This document shows, piece after piece, positions 24,640 through 36,179 of a stretch of DNA of 64,000 nucleotides; the stretch's first letter is position 1; each line of letters begins with the position of its first letter. The DNA lies in the NCBI GenBank assembly GCA_016785225.1, contig JAFBJZ010000354.1:2766001-2830000 (forward strand). Reading direction: 5' to 3'. Position numbers and translations under genes: made by a program. Source of the stretch: Psettodes erumei. Taxonomy: Eukaryota; Chordata; Actinopteri; Pleuronectiformes; Psettodidae. The notes under the pieces were generated by a model, which saw nothing but the letters and a program-made list of their open reading frames with translations, was not told where the DNA came from and searched no databases.

Positions 24640-25240
24640 CATGAATAAAACAAGTTGTTATTCTTTTCTAGATAAACACCCTCCAAGTGCCCGCAAACAA
24701 GAGGGGGAAACGACGCCAAGCTTTGGTTTTCCTCCAGCAATTGCAATGGAGATGGGCTCCCCAGACGCTTGCCGGGCTCTGCAAAGTGGTCCTACACTGT
24801 GCAAAGTGTCTGCTTTGCCTGAGGCACAGGATGGAACTTCTAAGCACAAACAAAACCTACTAAATACCTTGCAAGGCTTTTCTCGCCATCCAAACAAAGT
24901 GTATTATACATTCACTTTGTCAATTCCTCATATACGTGGCGTTATTAATCAAATTCCCCGGTGAGATTCGGGCCGTTGTTTCTTCATTTGAATCTACAGA
25001 ACGACTCTGCTGGTAAGTGAATCATTAGGAAGCATCACTTTGGCCCAGATTTGACAAAGGGGCTAGGAAGGTGTACATTAGCCGACGGAAAAGGTTAAGC
25101 ATGGTAAAATGAGAGGGAAATGTGGTGGACAAATTGCAAAATTAGCAATGTGCGGGTGGGAAAAGTCTCGGAGGACCCGATGCTGAGGCGAGACCTATTA
25201 TGGCACATGGCACCCGGCAGCTGGGTGGGTAATTATCATC
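24640..25240. promoter_or_regulatory. Candidate CNE, long
   Basis: About 600 bp of unique-looking sequence with repeated GCAAAGTG words (around 24781-24810), GCGTTATTAATCAAATTC (around 24939-24956), AACAAAGTG and CACTTTGTC, which resemble TCF/LEF or HMG-box cores. The possible microexon 25000-25012 lies inside it. Conservation is untested. Confidence 0.4.
25000..25012 (+). other. Possible 13-nt microexon
   Basis: A T-rich run and ATCTACAG end at 24999, and GTAAGTGA starts at 25013, bracketing 13 nt. The donor matches consensus well. The length is not a multiple of three, so inclusion would shift frame. Chance is likely; recorded because both sites are good. Confidence 0.1.
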
Positions 25241-25244
25241 ATGT

Positions 25245-25300
25245 GTTTAGCAAGGCGCCCTTATCCAGGGCAACATATATGACTTGTGCTTTAACCACTT
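25245..25300. mobile_element. Possible SINE tail fragment
   Basis: The stretch TTTAGCAAGGCGCCCTTATC and the following CAGGGCAAC resemble, from memory, the conserved 3' region of SINEs widespread in fish (TTTAGCAGACGCTTTTATCC-like), followed by AACCACTTAG. Only a short fragment remains and it adjoins a candidate CNE, so an exapted copy is possible. Confidence 0.35.
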
Positions 25301-25320
25301 AGTTGGCCCATTTAGCTCAG

Positions 25321-25321
25321 T

Positions 25322-25362
<41 letters not shown>
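25321..25362. repeat. (TG)n-(AG)n compound microsatellite
   Basis: TG array to 25347, then AG array. Confidence 0.95.
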
Positions 25363-26189
25363 TGGGGGGATGAGTGCAGATTTTCAGGGCTATGCTGCTT
25401 TAACACTAGACACCACCAGCCATAGGACCTGGACTGCGATGCGAGTGCAGAACCGGTACCGCGGTGCCAGGGTGGCTGAGGTGGCCCTGCAGTGAGCGGG
25501 CGTGTAGGCTTGATGTCCTTGGGGAAGGTGAGAGAGTGACCCCATGATGATCCAGCTGGAAGCCTGGTGAGTGGGGGGGGCCCAGATGTGCTTCTGTGTG
25601 TGTGTGCACATGCATTTATATGCGAGTGCGAGTCTCTCAGTAACTCCATGTGTACCCAATGCAGGCAGGGTACGAAACAGCTGGCTCCCACCATCTGCTG
25701 CTGCTCTACATCAGCAGCTCCAGAATGTGTGTATATACAGGTATGTGTGTGTGAGTGTGTGTGTGTTTCTATGTGTAGTCGACCTTTTTTTTTTTCTTAG
25801 TCTTGTCCACATTTAAATACATTGTGCATAAGTGAAATATCAAACTGATATGAGTGGTTATAGTGTGCATGGAAAACATGCCATTTAAGTTCCACCGCTG
25901 CAAATGGGAGAAAGAATTCTCTTTCTGTCATTTATTTTCAAAATTTAGAGAGAAAATCCAGCGGATTTATGTTTCTTTGAAAGCTACACGAAGACTATCT
26001 AGTGCACGTTAGCTTTTCCCTTTGGTTGTTAATCATTTGCTCCAAGCAAACCCGCGCTATCGAACAGACTCGGGGAAAAGAGGAGAGGATCGGGAGGTTG
26101 GGGGGTTAGTATGCTAAAATCCACCCAAAACAAGACACATGAGACACACGGTTCTGGTGTTAATTAGGGAGCTAATATTACAAGATAAA

Positions 26190-26290
26190 TCAGAGATGGG
26201 GGGAGGTTTGGGTGAGAGGGAGGTGAGGGAGGAGGGGGACGGTGGGGGAGTGAGAAACAGAGAGAGCGAGGGAGGGCAGGGTGTTGATTT
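26190..26290. repeat. G-rich polypurine tract
   Basis: About 100 bp of mainly G and A on the + strand with many GGG runs. G-quadruplex or triplex potential. Confidence 0.75.
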
Positions 26291-26479
26291 GAGCAGGGCC
26301 TGGGGGCAGCCTGCGGGGCAGAGAGGGGAATGATAGACTGGCTAACCAGGAGCTGATCGGGCCTGTGCATCTCTCCTCCTTTCATCAATAGTGACCAACT
26401 AAAGTGGCAAGAGAAAGTTTGTTAGCCGCTCGCTTATTTGCTTCAAAGTCGGCGTTAAACACCATCAAGTGTCACTCGG

Positions 26480-26720
26480 TTTTAGGATGATCAATTATGT
26501 GTTTTGATCTCCCGATGGCTGAAACTGTATTTTCTACGCCTCATGGCTCAAAAGCGTTTTCTTATATGAAAACTGATGCCATCCGCAGCACTAATGTACA
26601 CACACTGCCCAGCAACTTTCATGTTGCTCACAGGGAGACAGTAATGAAAAATGATGTCCCTTTACTTCCCCCAAATTCCAAGTCGAGCAGCGGCGGTGAA
26701 AGTGAGTAATCTGTAATCGG
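26480..26720. promoter_or_regulatory. Candidate CNE
   Basis: Begins with GATGATCAATTATG (26486-26499), an 8-bp GATGATCA word joined to a homeodomain core, and continues as unique sequence to AAGTGAGTAATC. No coding motifs. Confidence 0.33.
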
Positions 26721-26800
26721 AGCGATGTGGAGGAGTGCGGCGCCGCTAATGCGACTAGACCCTGCTGTTCTCTGAGGAAGACGGTGCTGGAGGGGAGGAA

Positions 26801-26819
26801 GAGGAGGAGGAGGAGGAGG
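26801..26819. repeat. (GGA)n trinucleotide repeat
   Basis: Six GGA/GAG units in a purine-rich context. Confidence 0.85.
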
Positions 26820-26999
26820 CGAAAGGAGAGGCAGAGGGATGAGCAGGAGGAAGAACACACACCGAGGCAGTTGGGGCATCGCTTGCTCCAAACGTGGCAG
26901 AAGGTACGGAACAAGGCGCTCTGTGTGGGCCCCATTATTTTTACTCCCCATTCTCTTTTCCCCTCTCTCCTTTTGAAGACGGCGGGATTTTTTTCCTCC

Positions 27000-27200
27000 T
27001 CCCTGACATAAAAGTAAACAACGTTGCCTGCAGGCACAATTTTCCCAGCAACACAATAAAATGTGCAGTGAATTTATGATGGTCATCCATTAGCTCTTAC
27101 CAAGGAAACATCACCCATATCTGTCGTCCATCATTATAATAGAGGGTTAATGCACTGAATTTACATAAAAAAGTCATATTGTCTGCATGAATTATTTACA
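27000..27200. promoter_or_regulatory. Candidate CNE
   Basis: Contains GAATTTATGATGGTCATCC, TCCATTAGC, ATCATTATAATAG and GCATGAATTATTTAC. Balanced, non-repetitive and AT-core-rich, and bounded on the right by a pyrimidine tract. Confidence 0.4.
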
Positions 27201-27219
27201 CCCTCAGCTGTTTTTTCCA

Positions 27220-27420
27220 ATTTCCCTCTTTTTTTTCTCCTTTCTCCGTCCTCTCGTTCCTGGCGAGGGGGTTTCTGGTCCAGATTCTCGTGGAGAAAAT
27301 CTGATAGTAAATTCTGCCGTGAGGTGGTCCTGTCGTCGCCACCTCTCTGTCCCAATATTTCTCTCCCTCCCTCCCTTCTTCCATTCCTCCCTCCCACCCT
27401 CTTCTTTTGTCTTTGTCTAA
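27220..27420. repeat. Pyrimidine-rich flanks (about 27220-27260 and 27340-27420)
   Basis: Two C/T-rich stretches on the + strand around a short mixed block. Not coding. Confidence 0.55.
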
Positions 27421-27839
27421 GAGGGCCAGTGAGAGCTTGGGGCACTGCGATGAGCTTGTTTATGGCCCCGTGGTCGTTATCAAGTCAATCAACGCACAGA
27501 AAAATCTTTCACGGCTTCCCACTTGTAAGTACTGTATGTTTCACTCGCAGTTAAAGTCCATTAGATCATCAACTCTACCCAGGATTTAGATGATTAAAAC
27601 CAACAGTATAAAGCTAACTGAGGTACAACACACGTCAAAAATCATCATTCATTAGTCAAGTCCACTGTTCACAAGATAAATCGCTGTCTCCACCTGACTG
27701 CCATGGTTCAAATTATTTCTTCGTCAATCTCTGGTGGCCAAATCTGTTGCACACACACAATCATCACGATGCCAGTCGCCCTACTGTAAGTGAATTATCC
27801 TGGTATCACACCCCTGTAATGAAGGCTTGTACCGCGCTA

Positions 27840-28080
27840 ACAGTTGCCTCTCAGACCCCGGGGAAAGACTCGGTGATTGAGCAATTATGACAAGCTCAAT
27901 TACTGTCATCATATTATCATAGCTAATCCAGCTCCGCCATGCTGCGCCTTCCACCGCCCTGATCGCAGCGCCTTTTTCGCTGTCACCGAGGTGAGAAAGT
28001 GCTGTCACTGGCACCGCTTCTGCTCCCATGAACACGCTCAAATGAATATGTGGCAAATATGTCAATCTACCGGTGCCTGT
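27840..28080. promoter_or_regulatory. Candidate CNE with inverted repeat
   Basis: ATTGAGC (27876-27882) and its reverse complement GCTCAAT (27894-27900) flank AATTATGACAA. ATTACTGTCATCATATTATC follows. The right half has GC-richer unique sequence and TGAATATG/CAAATATG words. Strong enhancer-like texture. Confidence 0.42.
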
Positions 28081-28619
28081 CTCTGTTTTCTATCTTTCTA
28101 CTGCATGTCTGTGGGACAGATGTCTTAATTTTTTCTAATTCCACCTGACAGCGCCCGAGGCGCTCTTGTGCGCGGAGCTAAATTTGTGACGCGCCTTGAC
28201 AGAGCGCAGGTTTGTGACTTATCTCCTCTCTGATACGGCTAACATGCTAACATGATCACAGCGGCAGGCGCGGGGGCCGTGCACTGGAGCAGGCGGAGGC
28301 TACTGCGAGAGCTGCGAGAAAAGTAAAGGTGGGTTCAAGGAGTAGTTAAGGTAAAGTAGGAAACTACACAAATCAGCGACCTTGCAACCCTTCAGGTAAT
28401 CCTCCACCGGTGGGAGTGACACAGGTCATTCAAACAGATGTAGATGAGGAGGTCAGCGTTGGAGAGAGTCAAAGACAAAACTTGCATGGTGCAGGTGTTT
28501 TGCCGAGCCGGTAGCAGCGATGCCAGAGGTGCGAGGGAAGGTGAACGGATCAATTGGAGCTGAGCCTCGGGTGTAACCCATTCTCATCCATATAACATCC
28601 CTTTATACGGCCTCTCCCT

Positions 28620-29300
28620 CCCCTGCCACCCTCCCCACTGCCAACACTGTGTGTTTTCTTCCCTCTGTGCTCTTGTTTATTCCTCTCACTGGTCCACTCC
28701 TCCTGAGGGGCCTGATCCCTGCCTGCCTCCGGGCCCATTTCTCAGTCCTGTTAAGGAGGTGGGGATTAGAGGTCAGAAACACGGCCACCTCCTCAGCTCG
28801 CATCGATTGCTGTCCACATGTTTCGAGGAGCAGTGAAGGCAAAGAACGACCCGCTGAGGCGTAAGGTTAGGTTTGTGACCTAATGACTTCCTGTGTGGCC
28901 TTTCTTGTCTGTCAGCCGGTTTGTTGTTTCAGGATCTTAAGGACTTTCTGCAGAGGTGTGAATCCGCAGCTACATCAAATCAACACACAAATGTAGGATA
29001 CAATGTAGTTCCAACACAGCGTGATTTTTCACAACACTTCTCTCTTTGGCTGAAAACCAGTGCAAACCTTTAAGAATCATAGCTTTGGACTGTTCTTGGA
29101 GCTAATGACAAAACTCTGCAGTTTACTCCATATGAAAAAAGGGTTTTAAAAGTGCTGTTACAGTACAATGTTTCAATAAATGTTGAATTTTGATTTAGTT
29201 TGTTTACTGTTTTTATATAAATTGACGTCGAGTTCAATTTTTTTTCTTCTTTTTTTCGTAAATAGGAAAGAGAAAAAGCACAGCTACCACTGTACCACCT
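28620..29300. other. Non-coding DNA without clear features
   Basis: No gene, array or recognised repeat. AT-richer from about 29100, with T-runs at about 29238-29257. Confidence 0.3.
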
Positions 29301-29369
29301 TGGTACAACTTGCCAGGAAAGTAAACTAATCACTCACTTTGAAACAAAGTATCCCATGATGCACAGAAG

Positions 29370-29700
29370 TGCTGAGGAGAATACAAGCGGGTCAGCTTAC
29401 TGTACAAACAGGGTGGCAAACAAATTTGCATGTCAAAATTAAAAATCAATGTGTTCCACCTCACCTAATGACCAATCTCCCCGCTGCTGCACTTGGGCTC
29501 TGATTAACATTCTGGGGGGTTCAGGAGAAAATGTTAGAGCAAAGCATTAATCTCTCTCAGCAAAAAAAGCTTGTATCTTCTGACAGGTGGGTCAAAGTTG
29601 CCGTTTAATCTAGCCCATAATTTCTGAAATGTGCTGACAGAGTGTATTTTAATACATTAAAACATGGCTGTGTTTGAGAAAGCTCCAAGCGCGACACCGC
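29370..29700. promoter_or_regulatory. Candidate CNE with POU octamer
   Basis: Octamer ATTTGCAT (29424-29431) followed by TCAAAATTAAAAATCAATG, then GATTAACATTC, GCATTAATCTC, and ATTTTAATACATTAAAAC at the right end. About 330 bp without simple repeats. Confidence 0.42.
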
Positions 29701-30169
29701 AGCAGGAAGTCTGGGTCCCCGGTTCTGAGTTATGGCATGTTGGGGAAACAGGAATGCAGCAGAAGCTGGAGGAAAGCCTTGAGAAAACTCACGGCTGAGA
29801 GCGGAGGGAGTTTGTCTGCTTCCATATTACATTCATGCATTTAAGACTTTATTTTTGCTCCTATGATGTCAGCTTCTCGTACAAAAATAGGCAATATAGT
29901 TGCTCTCAACTCCAAAATAAAGCTCAGCCTCGGGCAGTATTACAGTTTTGTAACCCTGAAATAATCCAATCAATGTATATTGTAGATTCTAAATGCGCTT
30001 TTAATTCTTTAAATTTCAGGAGTTTTCATCTTCAGATATTGTTCTTCCAACATAACAGGTGTTGAAATTTCAACTGTGACAGGCTTTTTATGACCAACAG
30101 TAAAATAAAAATATCTGGATTTTTTCTTTCTTTTTTTTTTTATCAAGCCCTTAAAGACCCTAAACCTGC

Positions 30170-30450
30170 CACAACTATTTATTTGTTCGATGGCCTGCAC
30201 TTGACTTTATTGGCCATTGGCAGGGAGGTGCCTTCAGAGGTGTCCTGCTTGCCTGTTGAAAAATGTGTCTCTTACCTCTTGCCCAACCTAGTGGAAATAA
30301 TATCACTCTCACTGAGAGATCATGGTGTCAGGGTGAATTGTCCTGCAAAAGATGGGGGAGATGGGAGACACGTATTGATTTTTCATTTTGTTGGGGTAAG
30401 CAAGCATGTTGCGGCTGGGCGCGGGTGCAATGAGGCGGACAGAATGTGCT
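30170..30450. promoter_or_regulatory. Candidate CNE
   Basis: Unique, evenly composed block with TTTATTGGCCATTGGC (paired CCAAT/ATTGG-type words) and ACGTATTGATTTTTC. An open frame crosses it, but no domain is recognisable. Confidence 0.33.
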
Positions 30451-31039
30451 AGACTGCTCTTCCAGGCTTGTCACCCGTGAGCTGTGACTGCTGAGAGACA
30501 CCTTGAAAATAATTATCAGAAGAAAAACTATGAAAACATTATTAGTATGTGCCTTTTTACATCCAAGGCAGTGCAACTGCTCAGCGTAATTACTCGTCAG
30601 ATTAAATCGAAGTGCACGGAAAAGCTGGTGGAGAGAATTTTCGGGCCAGGATCCAGGGAGGAAACTCAGCCAGCGTCACTTCAGACAGGGATGAGCCAGA
30701 GCTGGCGAACGCACACCCTGCTGCGCCTTGCAGGGCAGAAATACTTGTCAAACACATTACATGATGCCACAGGTCACAGACGCTTCCCAGCCCGTAGCTA
30801 ACAGCTACAAACTATGAATGAAAGCCAAAGTTAACAACCTCGCTGAACCTCGCTCGCAAACCATGCGAAGTAGTTCATCACTGCACAGACGACAGGGCTT
30901 GATAAAGGATGCAAGTGATTCCTATCAGCTCCTCTGTGTCCCGGCTCTTTCTGACTTTGCAACAGAGGACACTGATCTCAGTTTGGGTCATAACCTACAG
31001 CACATCCCCCATAGCGTTCCCATTGTGGTGGGATGCGAC

Positions 31040-32480
31040 AAAATGTCTACAACTCATTCTTGAACATGGAAGTGTTTCAGAAGCCCTTGCAGTCGCGCCA
31101 CTTCCTGAATAAACATGACCTGCTTGGACGGTGCCGTGTACTCCTCCATCTCTGCATTCCTCCATGTCTCGTATTCCCATCACAACCCGTGCGTTTCCTC
31201 CATCGCCTCTGTGCTCCTCATTTGCAAAGGCTACGGTCTCGACGGTGGTCGGAGGCGTGACAGACATGCAGGGGTGGAGAACGCAGCGGTCATCCGCCGC
31301 CCCCTCCGCGCTCCACTCACCTCGATGACCGATACACGCTGGTCTGCGGCTCTCCACCCCTCCAGTGCTGCACCAACCTTTCCTCGCGTCTGCAGCATCA
31401 GGGTCAAAGTGGAATGGTGGCAATATGAGCTCATCAGTATACCCAATGCTTCCACCTGCTCAGGTGCTAACACCGTCCTAAATATTAATGCAATCCAACG
31501 GCTTTGTAATGTCACACAACAAAACACTGGGTAGGGAGAGGATGCATCTGTGACAGGAGTAGAGTGGCTGTCATTTCTGCAGGTCAAAGAGAAATAGATC
31601 ACTAAGTGCACCTCAAACACAGCCACACATATGGAAAATCTGCTGGATCCAGGCTGTAAATACAACACCATATATGAGGTTTTAACCTCACCTTTTGAAC
31701 ATGATCAGACAAAGGCACTAATCATTTGAAATCATTAAAGACTACTTAAAGGTAGCTTACAGCTCTTTCTACAAAGCCTGTCTCTCATTTTCATATTTTT
31801 GGCCATTGTTCCTGTTAACTATGATAACTCAGTAAGCTATCAGCTGAGGTGATGCTACCACAGAGACCGACGAGAACAGGCAGGTAGCCAGACGAACACA
31901 GGTCCAGCTTGGTGAGACCCGTCACCCTTTTAATGGAGAATTGTTCTAAATTAGCACTGGGTAAAGCTTCGCAACAAAGGATCAAAAAATGTAGAAGGCT
32001 GGAGGGCGAGCCACTCACTGATGCCGGTCAGCTTGTACAAACATGACTGAACTAACACAATACGCAATTATTGATTTATTATTAACGTAACTAGAAAGTG
32101 ACATTGAAGGCGATTAAAATATTGGTAACAATCCTTCATGCTAGCATGCACAAGTGCAACAGGTCAAACCAGGGGCAAGGCTGGCAGAATCAAGTTTATG
32201 GTTCAAGCAATGAAGTAGGTATGGAAAACGTTTTAAATGGCAAGAATGACGACTGAAGCCGTAAAAACACGGTCCAGGTGGTGAAAAGGGGGAATTCTCC
32301 TCTTCTTTCCAAGGGCTCTCCTGCTTCTTTGTTGGAGTTGGGCGCACAGCAGCCTCTCCTTTGAGCTGATATAAAGATCCACCAATCTAGCGATAAATCA
32401 AATTCCAATCACAGCGTATCAAACTTTGAAAGGTCTCCAAGATCACAAGAGTCTCCGCACACACCTGCCAGGCATGTCAG
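31040..32480. other. Non-coding DNA without clear features
   Basis: Includes a GC-richer patch at about 31230-31400 and AT-richer DNA on the right. Open frames of up to about 145 codons exist on both strands at 31000-31670 but overlap each other and lack motifs. No gene supported. Confidence 0.3.
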
Positions 32481-32511
32481 TGTTTGGGTGAGGCTGGGTA
32501 TGTTATCACAA

Positions 32512-32534
32512 CCACACACACACACACACACACA
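32512..32534. repeat. (AC)n microsatellite
   Basis: Short AC array. Confidence 0.9.
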
Positions 32535-33399
32535 TACACCTGTGGTACTTCCTGCCACTAACGCTGTAAGTGTTCCAGTTTCTTCCAGATCGAGGGGGTG
32601 AGAGAGGTGAGCGAGGGGGCGACCCCGGCAGCTGGTTACCTTGGCTGACTCTCACACCTGTTCGACAGAGAGGCACATATCAAACCGTGCTGCAGCGTTA
32701 ACGGGCTGGAAGAAACGGCTGATGCAAGCGCGCAGTAATGGCCGGCGCAGCCTTGGTTTGCTCGTGCACTTACTTCGGCCATTACTGGAAAATTCATCCG
32801 GGGTTTAATCTGAAGACTGAGGCCAGAGCACGTCCGTGACATGGGAACTTCTACTGTGCGAGATGTATTTCACTTGTGTTCCGTACATGTCGTAACAACA
32901 GTTCAGTTAGCTCAGTGCACATATATTGGTTTCTGGATATATGAAGTATGTGATGTGGGAAGGGATCATAATATTGGATGATCAAGCATTATTTTATTTT
33001 TTGTGACTCTGAAATATTTGGCATGGCTACTCTGCATGAGGAGAGGGCCTTGGAATGAGAAATAAGTGAATGACTGAACTGTAAGTGCCCATCACCTCAT
33101 GGGACACCTCTAAAAACAACACTATATTCAATACAACAGGAACAATATCTCTTATCATGTATTACAAGTACATATGCAGTAATGTGTTGGGGCCCTTTTA
33201 ATGGTGTAGTTGGCCATCCTGATTAAGGGATGGCTAGTTTGAACTATATGATATACTGTTAGGTAGCTTAATCTATTAGAATCGACCAGTTTTCATAACG
33301 TAATCAGATGTTTTGTGAATGTAAGGCTACAATGCAAGTAATAGCCATGGCTGTCAATTAAGTGTGCATGTAAATGGAGAAACTCAAGTGGATCCAGAG

Positions 33400-33460
33400 C
33401 TTTAGTACATCAGAAATGTACTTAAGTACATTACTTAAGCAAATGTACTTATTTTCCATG
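33400..33460. mobile_element. Fragment resembling a common fish interspersed repeat
   Basis: ATGTACTTAAGTACATTACT and nearby CAAATGTACTT resemble, from memory, the TACTTAAGTAAAAGTACTT-type repeats abundant in fish. GTACTTAAGTAC is itself a 12-bp palindrome. Family not assigned. Confidence 0.4.
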
Positions 33461-33681
33461 ACCAAATACTATTAAAGCATTTATGTACAGACAGCTCTCC
33501 AGTGCACCTCCATGACGGCGCCACGTGCTTCCCGCAAAGCCTGTACTCCTATTGTACTGCATGTACATATTTGCGTAGCTGAGTGTGTGATAACTTCTGT
33601 GTGTCTGACTGAGTTTCTGAATAAGCTGCAGTGGTGTCTGCCCTCTATCACCTGGTCTATATGGTGTTTGCAAATACCGCA

Positions 33682-33779
33682 GTGTGTGTGTGTGTGTGTT
33701 TGTACCTGTCTGGCCAGGCCTCGCAACGAGCCCTCTACTAGTTAGTGTGTGTGTGCGTGTGTGTGTGCGTGTGTGTGTG
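33682..33779. repeat. Two (GT)n arrays
   Basis: GT arrays at 33682-33699 and 33744-33779, the second interrupted by GC steps. Confidence 0.9.
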
Positions 33780-33925
33780 GTGCTTGTGTTTAATAATGCA
33801 TGGCCCCGAGCCCAGGACGGGCCCTTTGATAAAGTACAGCTCCGCGGCACATGCATAAGCAGCTCCAGCCATATGCAGAAAGCGGAAATTGATGGTGGAG
33901 ATAAAGTCTGTGCTGCTGCTGCTCA

Positions 33926-33945
33926 GTGTGTGTGTGTGTGTGTGT
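33926..33945. repeat. (GT)n microsatellite
   Basis: Short GT array preceded by four CTG units. Confidence 0.9.
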
Positions 33946-34589
33946 AAAACAGAGAATGAGGCAGAGAAAGATTTATGGAACGTATCAATGTCTATATGCA
34001 AGTGTTTGATCAGGTGGCAATTTGGGGCTTTTAGGATGAATCTCATAGTTGCATGAACATGTTTGTACTGTTTGACTAGCTGATGCTGAGGTGCACATGA
34101 GCACCTGAAACCGCGGCGTGCACATGTGTGTTTGAGAGACAGAAAAGTCCATGAGTGAAAGAAGACGAACGCCAGACCCCTGTCATTACTTGCGCCCTTT
34201 TTTTTTTTTGACTTCTCCCTCAACTTCTTTTACTCATTTCGCTTCAAGCCTTTAGTTGCCTCGTGCCATTATTTCCATGTTTTCGCTCTCTTTCTCGTGC
34301 GCCTTCCCTCGTCGGCTTCCCGTCGCTCTTCCAAGCTCCGCGAGCTCTGAACTCGTCCGGCTCATCATCGCCGTCCAAAGCTGTGATAGCTCAAACCTCT
34401 CTGCGCCTTTAGTCATTAGACGTGTCACGCTCTCTTTAATCTGCCACCCACCTTCCTCACCTCCTCCCCTCTCCGATTCATCCTCCCACTCCCTCTCTTT
34501 TTCCTCCCTTCCACCGACTGCCACCCCCTCACCCAGTCATAAAGAATAGACAGTCAGATATACAGGAGGAGAAAGAGAAAACCCTATCT

Positions 34590-34670
34590 CTTTTTGTTGC
34601 AGCTTTAATTTACTTTGTACATTAATATTTCAGGGCCCTCTGCAGGCTTGGTGTGGGAGCCGGTGGGAGC

Positions 34671-34719
<49 letters not shown>

Positions 34720-34820
34720 ACAATCCAGCTGTAGGAGGGGAAAGGATTAATATTTCAGCGGACCTTATTGGAGACCCCTGCACTGGCTCCACCGAACCAC
34801 CATGGCATGGACTCACCTTG
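34590..34820. promoter_or_regulatory. Candidate CNE split by a (GT)n array
   Basis: The 13-mer ATTAATATTTCAG occurs twice, at 34621-34633 and 34746-34758, on either side of the GT array (34674-34718). CTTTAATTTACTTTG lies upstream. Homeodomain-like cores with unique flanks suggest a regulatory block into which the array has expanded. Confidence 0.4.
34674..34718. repeat. (TG)22 microsatellite
   Basis: Uninterrupted array of about 45 bp. Confidence 0.95.
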
Positions 34821-35613
34821 CCGCTCCAACCTTTGTGTCTTTGCGCTACTGTCTTCTAATTCACTCTCTCCCGCCTCGTTTCTCATTTTTGCACCTATGT
34901 GCCTACATCAGTGTCATCTCTTCAACATAAGCTTTGGTGCTTTTGGAAATAAACCTCTCACCCTATGTTGACGGCTCGCAACAAAGATTTATCAGCTGGT
35001 GAGCCCAAGTCACACTTTTAAAATAAATGACCGAACAAAGCAAATGTCAAAAATCAAGATCAACGGTCGCCTCAAGTCACTGGTTGACAAACCATCCACA
35101 TTACCAAGCTGTAAGACATACAGGAGGGGCCTTGCTGACATGTTAAAGGGTATTTCGGGATTATTACATGTAAAACTGATCATCTACAGTCTTACTAACC
35201 CAGACTGAATTCTTTTTAGCAGCTAAGCAATTAACTTGATGATTCCATTTTCATATGTGCCAACAAGAAGACTAACTCAAACTATTAAGATCAAAGATGC
35301 AATAACGTGGAATTATCCTTTACAGGTGTATTTAAAAGAGGCACATGCTGGGCAAGATGAGAAACAAAACGTGTCTCGGTACATGAAGGTGCAGCGTACC
35401 GAGAGAAAAAAGACCAATAAGCAATTTGGAGGAGTTGGAATTGGATTTTGAAGATGGAAGAGGATGATGAGGAAGCAGGGGCAGCTTTTATCACAGATCA
35501 GTGGGTCTCTGAGCAGGGGTCTCCTGGTCGCTGCGTCAGGGGCACCCGGCAGGAGGCCATATTGAAATGAGGTGCCTTCCCCAAGGCTCTTTGCCACCCC
35601 TGACATTTGGGCT

Positions 35614-35637
35614 TGTGTGTGTGTGTGTGTGTGTGTG
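35614..35637. repeat. (GT)12 microsatellite
   Basis: Uninterrupted GT array. Confidence 0.95.
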
Positions 35638-36151
35638 GAGTGTTTAGGGCGATGGGTGGGGGCTTGCATTTCCGCCCAGAGACCCGATTGCCTCCGCTCC
35701 CCTGCTACTTGTCCCCCCACCCACTCTCCTACGATTGGACCCTGTTTCTCATTTGCCTATTCATTTAAAAGCACAAAATGCCTACTGAGATCCAATATGG
35801 GGTTGAGGCAGGGGGGCCGCGAGTGGGCCCTCAGCGGGGGGGGGAACACAGCAACAACATGATGAAGAAAAGGAGGAGGAGGAGGGCGGAGGAGAGAGGT
35901 GGAGGATGCCCAGACCTCCGACAGGAGATGGTTTCAAATGGCTTCCTGGCTCCCTCTCTTCTTTCCATTCCCCATCTTCCCTCCACGTCTCCCTCTCTTT
36001 GTCTTCAGTCTTTCTGTCGCTTTTTTATTTTCTCCCGTATTTCAGTTTTTCCTCACTGATGCGCTGCTCACTGGGGGTAATGCTGAGAGTGGGAAGTGCA
36101 GCCCGCTTGACCCTGCTGCTGAGATGAAGCAGGGGTTCGAACCAGATCTAG

Positions 36152-36175
36152 GTGTGTGTGTGTGTGTGTGTGTGT
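36152..36175. repeat. (GT)12 microsatellite
   Basis: Uninterrupted GT array. Confidence 0.95.
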
Positions 36176-36179
36176 TTGG

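Noticed and set aside
33738..34223. 161-codon minus-strand open frame
   Set aside because: It ends in Thr-His repeats from the GT/CA array, and nothing else in it is recognisable.
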